IMG/VR virus record: IMGVR_UViG_3300031758_008397 | Location: 22,281-86,280 of that record | From: a virus | Reading direction: 5' to 3' (one strand) | Length of the DNA: 64,000 nt | Part shown: positions 17,440 through 26,878 of the stretch, piece after piece | Numbering within the stretch: the stretch's first letter is position 1 | Layout of the letters: every line of letters starts with the position of its first letter | Made by a program: the position numbers and the translations under genes | The notes under the pieces: model-generated | The model's database searches: none | What the model was told of the DNA's origin: nothing | Seen by the model: only the letters and a program-made list of their open reading frames with translations

Positions 17440-19534
17440 TAGTAATATATATTCTTATATTACTACTCAAGAGTTGTTAGAACAAATAATAGATGTTCTA
17501 ACAACTCTTTCAAAAGAAGAAGTGGTAAATGTTGGTATTGACTTTGAAGGCTATGTTAAAGATGAATATAGACTTGTAAGCTCAGGTTTAGATTGCTACT
17601 GTAATAAGCTAAGACTTATAAGTATTAATTGGATTGGTAATGATGGCCCAACAGTTGTAGTTGAATTAAATACTGTTGATATACTGCCCTTCTTAAATCT
17701 AATAAAGAATAATAATAGATTTATTGTATGGGCGCATAATGCAACCTTTGAAATAAGACAGATTAAACATCACTATAATATTGAAATGAACAATATATAC
17801 TGTTCAATGGTTATGTTTAATACTTTATATGTATCTATTGGATGGAGACAAAGTAAGTTGGCAATTGGTAGTAGTTTAGGCTCTATCATGAGACACTTTG
17901 CAGGAGTTGTAATGGATAAAACATTACAAACATCTGATTGGTCTAGCCCTATTCTTAGTAAAGCTCAGTTGGAATATTCAGCAATGGATGTTAATACTAA
18001 GTGGTTAGAATTATGTATAAATGTTAAAGAAAGTCTTATAAGTTATTATGAACAAGAGTATGCATTTAATCTAGATCAAGATGCAATGAGAATCTTAGCT
18101 ATTGTTGAGTATGTTGGTTTTAATATTGATAAAGTTAAGATGAATAGCTTTATTAAAGAATTAGAACAACTATCTAATGATACTAAGATTAAGTTAGCAA
18201 GACAATTAGATCAGCCATTATCAGTGTCTTTAGTTGAAGATGAGGATGGTATCTTACAACAATCTTTAACAGTATCTCCTATAGTAACAACTATTTTTAA
18301 TAATCCTAAGAAGTTAGGTACTATTATTAATAGTAAGTTCAAAGTTAATTTAACTGCTTTGAACGCTGCTATTATGAAAGAGTTTCTTTCTAATCAAGAT
18401 GATGATGAAGATGAGGAAGACACTGATGATGTAGATTTAGAAATGATATCTAATAAGCAAGATGCAAAGGAGGTTATAAATACTTTTATTGTATATAAAA
18501 GACAGGAAAAACTAATAACAGAGATTAGTAAATATAACTCTATTGTTAGTCCAATAACTGGTGCTTTACATGCTACTACTAATCCTGTGGGGGCTGGAAC
18601 TGGTAGAATGTCATCTTCTTCTAGTATTATTGTTGGTGATAAAAAGTTTAAGATGAATTTACAACAGGTAATTGCTAGAGGCAATTATGACATTAGAAGC
18701 GGTTTTATAGCTAGACAAGATTATGTTATTGCTGGCATTGACTTTAGTTCACAAGAAGTATTAACTGCAATGGCTTATGCTAAAGATGAAGCGGGTTTAG
18801 CACCCTTTTATCAAAAGAAAAAACAGTTATATCTATTAGATAATAATGGAAATCAAATACTTAATAAGAAAGGTAAACCTGTAGAAGATCCTTATACTGA
18901 TCCTCATACTGTAGCTGCTATGGGCTTATGTCCAGCTTTAAAGAATTATCCAGCAGAACTTATTAGAGAAATGGCTGAGGGTAATCATAAGAATTTTAAA
19001 TATACTTATAATAATAAAGATCTATTATATTTAGATGTATATAATAAATCTATAAATGATCTACAAACCTATTTAGGATGTAGTATTGAAGAAGCTACTA
19101 ATATTATTAATATATTAAGTAGTATACCTTCTTCTACAGACTTCAGATTTCAAGGGAAGATTTTAAACTTTAGTGTTATTTATGGTAAGACTGAACAAGG
19201 TTTATCTGAAGACTTAAAATGTTCTGTTGAAGATGCAGCTAAAGTATTACATAGTTATTTTAGTCAATTCTTTAAGCTTAAAGAGTGGCTTGATAATAGT
19301 GCTAAAGAAGCAATTAGATGTAAAAGAATAAGGCTACCAACTGGCAGATGGTTATGGGTAGATGAATCTAATTCAAAGGGAAATGATGCTTCAGCTCAAA
19401 GAAAGGGTCCAAATGGATATGTTCAAGGATTTTGTGCTGATCAACTAAAAGTAACCCTGCCATATGTTAGAAAGTATTTAGAAGAAGTAAATAATAGATA
19501 CAAAGTTAGAAATTGTATTGTAGCTTTAGTGCAT
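17432..19534 (+). CDS. polA: DNA polymerase I-type (family A) polymerase, exon 1
   Basis: Exon 1 encodes 701 residues. The N-terminal region has 3'-5' exonuclease features: GIDFEGYV (Exo I), VWAHNATFEIRQI (Exo II) and LEYSAMDVNTKW (Exo III). The polymerase part has IAGIDFSSQEV (motif A) and KILNFSVIYGKTEQGL (motif B). The frame stops shortly after VALVH, in the middle of motif C, because a group I intron interrupts the gene. Spliced to exon 2, motif C becomes LVHDE, and the total is 754 residues, normal for phage family-A polymerases. It overlaps the preceding gene by 8 bases. Confidence 0.9.
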
Positions 19535-19567
19535 AGCCCTTATCATTGTGCACTTTAAACCCTGTTA

Positions 19568-19576
19568 TGCTATAAT
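19568..19576 (+). promoter_or_regulatory. extended -10 promoter for the intron endonuclease
   Basis: TGC followed by TATAAT lies 26 bases before the ATG of the intron-encoded endonuclease and would allow transcription independent of the polymerase gene. The same TGCTATAAT occurs before the structured RNA near the window's right end. No clear -35 box is seen. Confidence 0.4.
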
Positions 19577-19601
19577 TAAAATATAGTTTTAGTTTAATGT
19601 A

Positions 19602-20303
19602 ATGGAAACAATTTATTTGCGTGGAAAAGAAGTTTTATTAGACAAGTCAACAGTAGATTTACTTGACTTATTAAATGTCAAATTATTTATTGCACCTTCA
19701 GAAGATTATGTAGGATGCTACTTTAATAGACGAAGTATGTATTTACATCAATTTTTGATGTGTCCTTTAAAAGGATATGTTGTTGATCATCTTGATAGAA
19801 ATAAATTAAATAACTGTCTTTCTAATTTGAAAGTAGTTACATATTCTGTAAACATACATAACAGATTAAGGGCTAAACCTTTAAGTGGTTATTATGGAAT
19901 TAGAGAAAAGATTCTTAAAGATGGTACTACTTCATATGCAGTATTAATAGCTAATTCAGGAATTACTTATCATAGAACCTTCTCAAATATTGAATCAGCA
20001 ATAAAGTATTATGACTTAAAAGCTTTAGAATTATTTGAGAGCAGTGCTGTTTTAAACAACCCAGATACAATATTTTCTTTAGAAGAATTAAATTCTTTAG
20101 AAGAAGAAAGTAGAATTACTTCTCTAAGAGGTAAAAACTCTAGAAAGTTAAATGGGGATAAAAAGGGTGGCTTTTCTTTTAAAACTGAAAGAAATAGATG
20201 GGAAGTAAGAACCTGGAATGGAAACAAAATGAAGCGTAAATATTTTCATACCAAACAAGAAGCAGAAGATTATTTTAAAGTGGCTTTGCTGGAAACCCCT
20301 TAG
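19602..20303 (+). CDS. intron-encoded HNH homing endonuclease with AP2-like domains
   Basis: A 233-residue protein. The HNH core is VVDHLDRNKLNNCLSNLKVV near residues 65-85 with the downstream N-x-x-N-R. Two AP2-like DNA-binding modules follow: GYYGIREKILKDGTTSYAV at about residue 100, and GGFSFKTERNRWEVRTW near residue 190. This HNH plus AP2 layout is common in phage homing endonucleases. The gene lies wholly in the group I intron, so the protein likely cuts intronless polymerase alleles and spreads the intron. Confidence 0.85.
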   Translation: METIYLRGKEVLLDKSTVDLLDLLNVKLFIAPSEDYVGCYFNRRSMYLHQFLMCPLKGYVVDHLDRNKLNNCLSNLKVVTYSVNIHNRLRAKPLSGYYGIREKILKDGTTSYAVLIANSGITYHRTFSNIESAIKYYDLKALELFESSAVLNNPDTIFSLEELNSLEEESRITSLRGKNSRKLNGDKKGGFSFKTERNRWEVRTWNGNKMKRKYFHTKQEAEDYFKVALLETP

Positions 20304-20567
20304 AGCTTCTTAACTACAAAGCAATTAGGAATAATATACTTGATAGTTATAAAAACTAAGAAGATTGGGCAATCAGCAGGGGGATATAAAGATCTTGTAT
20401 CTCCTTCAACGACTATCAAAAAGGTACATAATTATTATGTATAACTGAGTAGAGTAAGGTACAGTGTATCTGAAAAGCAGGGAGTATAGAAATATACTAT
20501 GATATAGTCTGATCTTATATGAAAGTATAAGAGTGTTAAAGGAAACGTTTAGCATGTAACATAAATG

Positions 20568-20729
20568 GATGAAATTGTATATGAGTTGCATAAAGACTCA
20601 GCAGAAGAAGTGGGAAATAAACTAAGAGATATGATGGAAACAATACAAGGTGATATGTTAAAGCAATACTTTGATTGTGAGACTGGTGGTTTTAGTAGTT
20701 TAACAATTGCTCCTTGTTGGAAGAAATAA
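20568..20729 (+). CDS. polA: DNA polymerase I-type polymerase, exon 2
   Basis: Exon 2 adds 53 residues. It begins DEIVYELHKD, completing motif C (LVHDE) with the second catalytic aspartate, and ends in LTIAPCWKK, the usual C-terminus of phage family-A polymerases. Without splicing the enzyme would lack this Asp and be inactive, so expression depends on the intron. Stop TAA is one base before the next ATG. Confidence 0.88.
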   Translation, partial: DEIVYELHKDSAEEVGNKLRDMMETIQGDMLKQYFDCETGGFSSLTIAPCWKK

Positions 20730-20730
20730 T

Positions 20731-21024
20731 ATGACAGAAGATATAAGTATTAAGAAACTATATAAGTTTAACTTAAACCATCTTTATGGTATCTTAGAAG
20801 GTTTATTTGTCTCAACATAGGTAGAAGTTAAAAATATTATTGGTTCTACTTTATATTTAGGAGAAGTTGCTGGTAAACATAGTGAGGTTATAAAAGTCTT
20901 AGAATAGGACCATTTAATAGAGTTAGATGTAAGTCAACTTACTATTGAAAACTTATTAAATGCTAATAATAGAGAGACTAATATTTGTGGTTGTAATCCT
21001 TTTGACTATTTAGAAGAAAGATAA
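20731..21024 (+). CDS. hypothetical protein with two in-frame TAG codons
   Basis: The frame runs 97 residues from ATG to TAA with TAG at codons 30 (20818-20820) and 59 (20905-20907). The three segments read as one ordinary protein: LEGLFVST-X-VEVKNIIGSTLYLG, EVAGKHSEVIKVLE-X-DHLIEL, and NICGCNPFDYLEER. The phrase LGEVAGKHSEV is of a type often seen in conserved small phage proteins. Gln at both TAGs would fit. It lies one base after the polymerase gene. Readthrough, editing or decay are alternatives. Confidence 0.55.
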
Positions 21025-21070
21025 GTTATACTTTAAGTCTGTATTTAATGAAAAATACTTGAAATAAATT

Positions 21071-21640
21071 ATGACAAATTTAAATAAAATTACTAGCTTA
21101 GATTATATTAGAGATACAATTTATAACTCTAAGTTTTCTACTTGGCTGATTAATAATTATTTGACCAGTCTTTTAACTAAAGATGATTGGAAATTAAAAA
21201 CAGTTGATAGTAATATATTCTTTGATTTAAATGTTTCTACTGGTGTTAGTTTTATAAGAACTAAGTTTAATGTAGGAGTTATTCATATTGCAACTGAATC
21301 TGACTTAGATCAGGTGATTGAAAAGATTATGGAATATGGAGAAAGACCTGATTTAATAGCTAATCTTTTTTCAGAGACTATTAACTCAAATGGTGTTGTG
21401 TTTTTACAGCTAACTTATGAGACAAACATATATCAAGGTATGGACTTAGTTCCTTTCTTTAATCTTATCTTTGATCAAATTGAAATAATTAAAGAAGATG
21501 TTAGATATATGCTTAACTTAAAGATTGTAGATCCTAAGAACTTAGCTAGAAGTGATGAGTATGAAGATGATGATAGTGAAGATGATGATGGCTTAAGTGA
21601 TGATCTTATAAGTCCTTATGACGTAAAAGGAGATTCTTAA
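21071..21640 (+). CDS. hypothetical protein with acidic C-terminus
   Basis: A 189-residue protein. The first 160 residues show no known motif; the last 30 contain an Asp/Glu-rich tract (EDDDSEDDDGLSDD). It overlaps the clamp-like gene by one base (TAATG). Its place between the polymerase and clamp genes and its acidic tail suggest a replication accessory protein. Confidence 0.55.
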   Translation: MTNLNKITSLDYIRDTIYNSKFSTWLINNYLTSLLTKDDWKLKTVDSNIFFDLNVSTGVSFIRTKFNVGVIHIATESDLDQVIEKIMEYGERPDLIANLFSETINSNGVVFLQLTYETNIYQGMDLVPFFNLIFDQIEIIKEDVRYMLNLKIVDPKNLARSDEYEDDDSEDDDGLSDDLISPYDVKGDS

Positions 21641-22767
21641 TGTTATTTACAATTACAGATATCACTAGATTCAAAAATACTGCTAAACAGGCAATAAGCT
21701 TAGCAAATAATAAAACTGCATCCTCCTTAGAACAATGTGTAGAAGTAACTGTCATAGGTGATCAGTTAAGCTTTACTGCTGTTAATAGTAATTATGGTGC
21801 TAAGTTCTTATATCCCTTAGAAGGTAATAGCAATGTAGATGGAACCTGCTTAATTCACTTTACCAAGTTGTCATTGTTACTAAGTAAAATACCAACAAAA
21901 GCATCTTACTTAAAAGTTAGTTTAAAGAATAATGTATTAAACTTTAGTCTTTTAAATATGGGTTCTATTGGTGAATCTATTTGGATTGATAATACTAGTC
22001 TGCATAATTCAGACTTCTTAGATGAGAATAAATATATTGTATTAGATGAAGACAATACTACTCTTATTCCTCATTTATTATCTGTTAGTGATATTGCTAA
22101 GACTTGTGATAGCAGTGTTATTGGCTTTAAAGGTGACAGCAAAGAGTTAGTCATTAGTGGCAAGTTTGGCATAACAGGTAATAACTTGTTTATGTCTAAA
22201 TTAGACTCTATTGGAAATATAACTTTTGCTATTAAACCTGTTCTATTAAATAGTAGTTTATCCTTTCTAGGCAGCTCTGTAACTATAGGTTATAACAATA
22301 ATAATAAGTGGCTAATGTTTAGCTCTGATAAAGGAGTTGTATGTTATAAGAGTCTTAGTTCTATAGTTAATATAGAAAAGACTATTAATAATATATATGC
22401 ATTAGAAGCTGGTGGATGTATTACAGTTAAGAGATCAGAGTTAGACTTGGCTATTGGTTTTCACACTGAAGGTGATTATATTTGTTTAAATAGTGATAAA
22501 AGTAATACTTTACTAGAGGTTTTTAGTACCACTAGTAAAGAGCCAGCAAAGTTAAAGCCAGAGTTATATGATGGTAATTTTGTTGATGTTAGATTAGAAG
22601 TTAATCACATTAAACAAGCACTTAGCCTTACTAATAATAACTGTCCAGGAGTTACTATTAATCAAAGAGTTACAGCTCTAGTTGATACAGATATTACTAT
22701 TTTAGTAATAAATAGTCCTGATAGTGGGGCTATTGAAACAACAACAATTGTATATACATGTATATAA
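21640..22767 (+). CDS. putative DNA polymerase sliding clamp (beta-clamp-like)
   Basis: A 375-residue beta-rich protein of the length of bacterial DnaN. Repeats of the type VTVIGDQLSFTAVNSNYG, LKVSLKNNVLNFSLL and KELVISGKFGITGN recur in three parts as in a three-domain clamp, and a TIVYTCI end resembles the DnaN C-terminal strand. The neighbouring DnaX-like clamp loader and polymerase support the call. Sequence identity is too low for a firm name. Confidence 0.6.
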   Translation: MLFTITDITRFKNTAKQAISLANNKTASSLEQCVEVTVIGDQLSFTAVNSNYGAKFLYPLEGNSNVDGTCLIHFTKLSLLLSKIPTKASYLKVSLKNNVLNFSLLNMGSIGESIWIDNTSLHNSDFLDENKYIVLDEDNTTLIPHLLSVSDIAKTCDSSVIGFKGDSKELVISGKFGITGNNLFMSKLDSIGNITFAIKPVLLNSSLSFLGSSVTIGYNNNNKWLMFSSDKGVVCYKSLSSIVNIEKTINNIYALEAGGCITVKRSELDLAIGFHTEGDYICLNSDKSNTLLEVFSTTSKEPAKLKPELYDGNFVDVRLEVNHIKQALSLTNNNCPGVTINQRVTALVDTDITILVINSPDSGAIETTTIVYTCI

Positions 22768-22771
22768 ATTT

Positions 22772-22945
22772 ATGTTAAGTCCAGAACAAAGAGCTTTGTA
22801 TAGATCTCAGTTAATTGCTTATTACTTTAATAAGCAAAAGAATAAAGATGAAAATACTATGGCTAAAATTAGAAGGCAGATTGTTAATCAAGATGATAAA
22901 GCATTAACTGATAATTATAATTTAATTCCTGACATGCCTAAATGA
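22772..22945 (+). CDS. small hypothetical protein
   Basis: A 57-residue basic protein (MLSPEQRALYRSQLIAYYF...). I chose the ATG four bases after the clamp-like gene's stop because the longer upstream frame overlaps that gene. It overlaps the next gene by four bases. Function unknown. Confidence 0.5.
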   Translation: MLSPEQRALYRSQLIAYYFNKQKNKDENTMAKIRRQIVNQDDKALTDNYNLIPDMPK

Positions 22946-23157
22946 AAAATGAATTATTAGTTCAACTATTAGACTCTAAATTGCATACAGATCAAGCAGC
23001 AATAGTTGAACAAGCTTTACTAGATATCTTAATTAATGAGAGAGCAGAAACTGCCCTTGTTAGAATAAAAGATGAAGTATATAGAGAAGTAGAAGATATG
23101 TCTAGACAAGATATTATTAACTTGTTAAAGGAAAAATTAGAATGTCATGATGAATAA
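22942..23157 (+). CDS. small hypothetical protein
   Basis: A 71-residue acidic helical protein. It shares size, charge pattern and a D-x-L-x-x-x-A ... I-x-x-E-V motif style with the next gene, so the two may be old duplicates. Overlapped by ATGA at the start and by 11 bases at the end. Function unknown. Confidence 0.55.
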   Translation: MKNELLVQLLDSKLHTDQAAIVEQALLDILINERAETALVRIKDEVYREVEDMSRQDIINLLKEKLECHDE

Positions 23158-23371
23158 TACAACATTAAGTATTAACTTGCTTAAAGAATTATTAAATACT
23201 GATTTAACTTCAGAGCAGCTTAAATTATTAGATACATTTTTAATTGATAATCTAGTTAAAGATGCAGTAGATCCTTTTAAACAAAGGATTGAAAAAAGTG
23301 TTATAACTGGCGCTAGAGCAATGACACATGATATTAAAACTGATGAACTAATAAAATATTTAGGTATTTAA
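23147..23371 (+). CDS. small hypothetical protein
   Basis: A 74-residue helical protein beginning MMNNTTLSINLLKELLN. It resembles the preceding gene in length and in the order of its hydrophobic helices. Tightly packed in the replication block, with the next start one base after its stop. Function unknown. Confidence 0.55.
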   Translation: MMNNTTLSINLLKELLNTDLTSEQLKLLDTFLIDNLVKDAVDPFKQRIEKSVITGARAMTHDIKTDELIKYLGI

Positions 23372-23372
23372 A

Positions 23373-24002
23373 TTGACTTATAGAGCTATAGGATTACCTA
23401 ATACTTGTTCTAATTGTCATTTATCTAATCCCAGAATACCACCAATTTGGGGGCAAGCAGAAATACCTCTTAGTAATATAAGAGGTATTATTATATCTGC
23501 TTATAGTGGCAAAGAAGAAGAGAAAGAAAAGAAAGTATTAGTTGAAGCGCCTGGATATTTGAATGCTGGTGGATTTCTTAGAAGAGTTATTAGAAGTATT
23601 ACAGATGATATTGATATAGATAATAACTTCTTTTTTACAAATGCTCTTAGTTGTAGTGTTAAAAACAATAAGAAGGAAACAAAAACTTGTATAGAGAAGT
23701 GTGGTAATTGGACACAGTTTGAAATATCTAAATGTAATAGTAAAGCTCCAATATTAGTGGCTTCTTCAGAGGCTGTTACTCAATTATTTGGTAGTAAAGC
23801 TAGTATAAGTAAGCTAAGAAATGAAGTAGGATTGACATATGCTGGCAGACCATGTGTGGTTACTTGGAATCCAATTACTCCTCTTAGATACTTGCCAAAG
23901 AATGAAGATGAAACTCCTGTTTTACCAGTGCCAATATATAGTCATACTTGGTTATTTAAACAGGATATGATAAGATTTTTAACTTTGGCTGGAGTTATAT
24001 GA
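23373..24002 (+). CDS. uracil-DNA glycosylase-like protein (family 4/5 type)
   Basis: A 209-residue protein starting at TTG. A CSNC pair near residues 12-15 and CIEKC near 108 could ligate a 4Fe-4S cluster as in family 4 enzymes. VEAPGYLNAGGFLRRVI resembles the family's G-E-A-P-G...G-x-x-L motif; TNALSC and LVASSEAVTQLFG fit subsequent segments. The catalytic details differ from classical UDGs, so the fold is more certain than activity. It would process uracil in DNA or act in replication. Overlaps the clamp loader by four bases. Confidence 0.6.
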   Translation: MTYRAIGLPNTCSNCHLSNPRIPPIWGQAEIPLSNIRGIIISAYSGKEEEKEKKVLVEAPGYLNAGGFLRRVIRSITDDIDIDNNFFFTNALSCSVKNNKKETKTCIEKCGNWTQFEISKCNSKAPILVASSEAVTQLFGSKASISKLRNEVGLTYAGRPCVVTWNPITPLRYLPKNEDETPVLPVPIYSHTWLFKQDMIRFLTLAGVI

Positions 24003-25051
24003 TTAATTGGAATGATTATAAGGGACAATCTAATGCTGTTTCTTATATGAAGAAATGTGTTAGTAAGAATAGGTTTCCTTCTGCATTGCTTATTACTGGG
24101 CCACCAGGGGTGGGTAAAAGTTTATTAACAGAGTTAAGTATTAGATCTTTATTGTGTTCTAGTAAGGAAGAAAAGCCTTGTGGAGAATGTGTTTATTGTA
24201 ATACTAATATTAGAGAGTTAGATAATGTTAAATGGAGACAGATATCTAACTTAGATGGCATGACAGACTTATTGGGTGAAATAAACCTCTGGGCTAAAGA
24301 AGCACCTTTATATTTAAATGATATTGGCTTTACCAGAAAGTTTGTTGTGTTAGATGAAATACAGTTGTTAAATAGTACTCACATACAAAGTCTGTTAGGT
24401 TATATAGATACAACTCCTGAAACAACCACTTGGATTCTTATATCAATGGATCTAAGTAAGCTATCTAATACAATCTTAGATGCTTTATCTAGTAGATGTA
24501 AGGAGCTAGAATTAAATAGTCATACAACTAAAGACTGTATTGATTATGTGTTGGATAACTGGCCATATAACTACAAAGATGCAAAACTATTAGCTCTATT
24601 ATCTGATGGTAATATGAGAAAAATTAGTAGTCTGATAGAGTATTGTGCAGGAGTTGATAGTACTAGAAGTATTAGCAACATCCTTATTGGTGGAGCTACA
24701 GATAGACAATCTTTTTGGCACGCTTTATATAATAAAAACTATAAAGCCGCAATTAATATTTGTGAATTGTGGTTGAGAAATACAAATCCAACAGTGCTGC
24801 TTAAGATATTAATAGATGATATAATAGAACAAATTACTAATAATCCTTCAGTAGATTTAATACATGATTTAGATCTATTAATTAAATATAATTCAAACAA
24901 TATTAAAGTCTCTTTACCAAACTATATAAGTTTGTTAAGAGGTTTCAAACAACAAGAAAATAGAGAAGTTATCCAAAAGATAAGAACTTTAGATAGCTTT
25001 TATAGTTTTAAATCGTTGGAGGATTATTATATTGAGCATTGTATATATTAA
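23999..25051 (+). CDS. clamp loader ATPase (DnaX/gp44-like)
   Basis: A 350-residue AAA+ protein. Walker A GPPGVGKS is at residues 34-41, a DnaX-type zinc module (C, then CGECVYC) at about 53-66, Walker B VVLDEIQLL near residue 120, and the SRC motif (SSRCKEL) near residue 160. These features define bacterial-type clamp loader subunits, which open the sliding clamp around primed DNA. Only this ATPase subunit is recognisable here. It overlaps both flanking genes. Confidence 0.85.
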   Translation: MINWNDYKGQSNAVSYMKKCVSKNRFPSALLITGPPGVGKSLLTELSIRSLLCSSKEEKPCGECVYCNTNIRELDNVKWRQISNLDGMTDLLGEINLWAKEAPLYLNDIGFTRKFVVLDEIQLLNSTHIQSLLGYIDTTPETTTWILISMDLSKLSNTILDALSSRCKELELNSHTTKDCIDYVLDNWPYNYKDAKLLALLSDGNMRKISSLIEYCAGVDSTRSISNILIGGATDRQSFWHALYNKNYKAAINICELWLRNTNPTVLLKILIDDIIEQITNNPSVDLIHDLDLLIKYNSNNIKVSLPNYISLLRGFKQQENREVIQKIRTLDSFYSFKSLEDYYIEHCIY

Positions 25052-25724
25052 ATCCTCTGAGGATTTATACTTTTGCTATAAGTATAATCCTATTATAATT
25101 ACTACTACTGTTGAAGCTAATTATATTGATAATATAAATAGAAGCAGCCCTTCTTATAATGATGAAGGGCTTATAAATTATAGTTGCTATTTAATAAGAA
25201 AGTATAAAGGAAAGCTTGTACAACATAAATCAAATAATCTAATATTTGTTGTTGATGATAAGCTATCTAAAAGTAGGTTGGGCTTTAGTGACTTTAATTA
25301 TTTATTGCAAGATAAGTTAGAACTATTTGATTTGGCAGGGTTTAACTTTTTTACTGATCTATGTAAAAAATGGTCTAACCCTAAAAAATGGGTAGAAGAA
25401 TTAGAATATTTGGAGTCTTTAAATGAAGTAATAACTGTTAAGACTTTAAATATTTTATATGTTAATAGTAGAGTAGATGTGTGGAAATATCTCAATTCTA
25501 TTGGTAGAGATGGTAATAATTATAGCCTTATTTTAAGTTTGGAATCTAATACTTTGTGGTATTTATTTATGATAAAAGGTGTACTAAGCACCGTTAGAAA
25601 TATAGATCCACAGGTTTTATCTTATTTTGAGTTGTTAAAACTAAGAGTGTTAGATAATAATTTGAGTCTTAAGTTTGCATTAATTTACTTAGAAATATAT
25701 GCACAAACAAGAGAACAATTTTAA
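25032..25724 (+). CDS. hypothetical protein, possible second clamp-loader subunit
   Basis: A 230-residue protein starting at TTG inside the end of the clamp loader gene (20-base overlap). No motif is recognised. HolA-like delta subunits and gp62 of T4 are similarly encoded beside the ATPase, so a second loader subunit is a reasonable guess from context only. Two bases precede the next ATG. Confidence 0.5.
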   Translation: MSIVYIKSSEDLYFCYKYNPIIITTTVEANYIDNINRSSPSYNDEGLINYSCYLIRKYKGKLVQHKSNNLIFVVDDKLSKSRLGFSDFNYLLQDKLELFDLAGFNFFTDLCKKWSNPKKWVEELEYLESLNEVITVKTLNILYVNSRVDVWKYLNSIGRDGNNYSLILSLESNTLWYLFMIKGVLSTVRNIDPQVLSYFELLKLRVLDNNLSLKFALIYLEIYAQTREQF

Positions 25725-25726
25725 TA

Positions 25727-26878
25727 ATGGCTGAAACTATTGCACAAGTAGATGAATTTATGAGACTAGCTGCTGAGCTAGGTATTGAAGATACATCTAG
25801 TAAGACTAATATTAGTACTGGAAAGAAGGATTTTGGTGGAATTACACCTTATAATATAGTTCCTAAAGATTTCTATAAGGTTACAAAGCAAAAAGTATTT
25901 ACCTTTGAATATCCCTATGTTAAGGCTTCTACACCTGAACAAGAAGCTAGTGGTAAGAATTTACTAACAGCCTTCTATGATAAAGAGTTAGATAGAGAAA
26001 TTGTGCCAACTTCTATCAAAGGTTATGCTGTAGAGTTTAATGATAGACATAGTTTGAGTGAGTTTAGTGATGGAAAATATACTAACTATTGTTCTGTTAT
26101 TGGACAAAAGGTAGGAGATATGGTTACCAATGAACCAATCATTGTTCCAGTTAAATGGATGTATAGCAAGGGAAGTACTACTGGACATAGAATTCCTAGT
26201 GATTCATTTGCTAATCAAAATGCAGTTGGTTCTAATGGCATGTTATGTGTTGATTGTATTAAACAAGGATGCAATCAAAACTTGGCAAAAGATGGTAAGC
26301 CAAACTGGTGTAAAGAAAAGGGTGTAGTAGTTATGTATATAACACACCTTGGAGTATTTAATAAGAAGTCTCAGTCAGTTGTTTATACTGCAGTCTCTGA
26401 TATTTTCTTTGCAAGTAGTTGGGATTTAGCTGCAAAGAATCAAACAGCTATTAGAATGAACTTTATTCCTACTTATATTGATTTGAGTGGTTCTCATATT
26501 CAAGGCTCCTTTGCTGATCCTGCTACAAATCAAGAAGCAATTGATGGCTTTGGTGGCTTCTTTGAAAAGGTAAAGAAAGCATCTGCTGCTTCTAACTTCT
26601 TTAACTTGATTCAATGGAAATTAGAAGTTAATGTATTTAATAAGCCTGGTCAAAGCTATTCAACTCTGTCTTTTAATTCAGATGGTGGATATGATACTGC
26701 TGAATTAGGTCTTATTGTACAACACTGGAAAGCTAATAAGCCTGAGTTTGTATTACAAGAAGTACCATTTAATAAGTTTACTACAGAGTTAAGAGGAAAC
26801 TATGCACCTCCTTCTGAAGAAGAAGTTAAAGAACAAAAAGAACAAACAGAAGCTAAGTTAGACATAAGTAATTTTTAA
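25727..26878 (+). CDS. putative single-stranded DNA-binding protein
   Basis: A 383-residue protein. The middle holds a likely zinc site: CVDC, then C of QGC, then NWC within about 25 residues (near 170-190). The C-terminus is an acidic tail (SEEEVKEQKEQTEAK) ending LDISNF, similar to the D-x-P-F/acidic tip that bacterial SSB and T4 gp32 use to recruit partners. Location between clamp-loader and helicase genes supports a gp32-like role. The start is two bases after the preceding stop. Confidence 0.6.
   Translation: MAETIAQVDEFMRLAAELGIEDTSSKTNISTGKKDFGGITPYNIVPKDFYKVTKQKVFTFEYPYVKASTPEQEASGKNLLTAFYDKELDREIVPTSIKGYAVEFNDRHSLSEFSDGKYTNYCSVIGQKVGDMVTNEPIIVPVKWMYSKGSTTGHRIPSDSFANQNAVGSNGMLCVDCIKQGCNQNLAKDGKPNWCKEKGVVVMYITHLGVFNKKSQSVVYTAVSDIFFASSWDLAAKNQTAIRMNFIPTYIDLSGSHIQGSFADPATNQEAIDGFGGFFEKVKKASAASNFFNLIQWKLEVNVFNKPGQSYSTLSFNSDGGYDTAELGLIVQHWKANKPEFVLQEVPFNKFTTELRGNYAPPSEEEVKEQKEQTEAKLDISNF

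Larger units (their letters stand above)
19535..20567 (+). mobile_element. group I intron in the DNA polymerase gene
   Basis: The 1,033-base intron interrupts motif C between CAT (His) and GAT (Asp). P1 is visible: the seven exon bases AGTGCAT pair with GTGCACT about 13 bases into the intron, with the expected U-G wobble at the splice site. Core elements appear near the 3' end: GCAATCAGCAGG, TTCAACGACTATC and GATATAGTCTGATC, which are typical of P, Q, R and S regions. The intron ends with G (20567). It contains an HNH endonuclease gene. Phage SPO1 has an intron at a comparable polymerase position (established knowledge). Confidence 0.85.
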
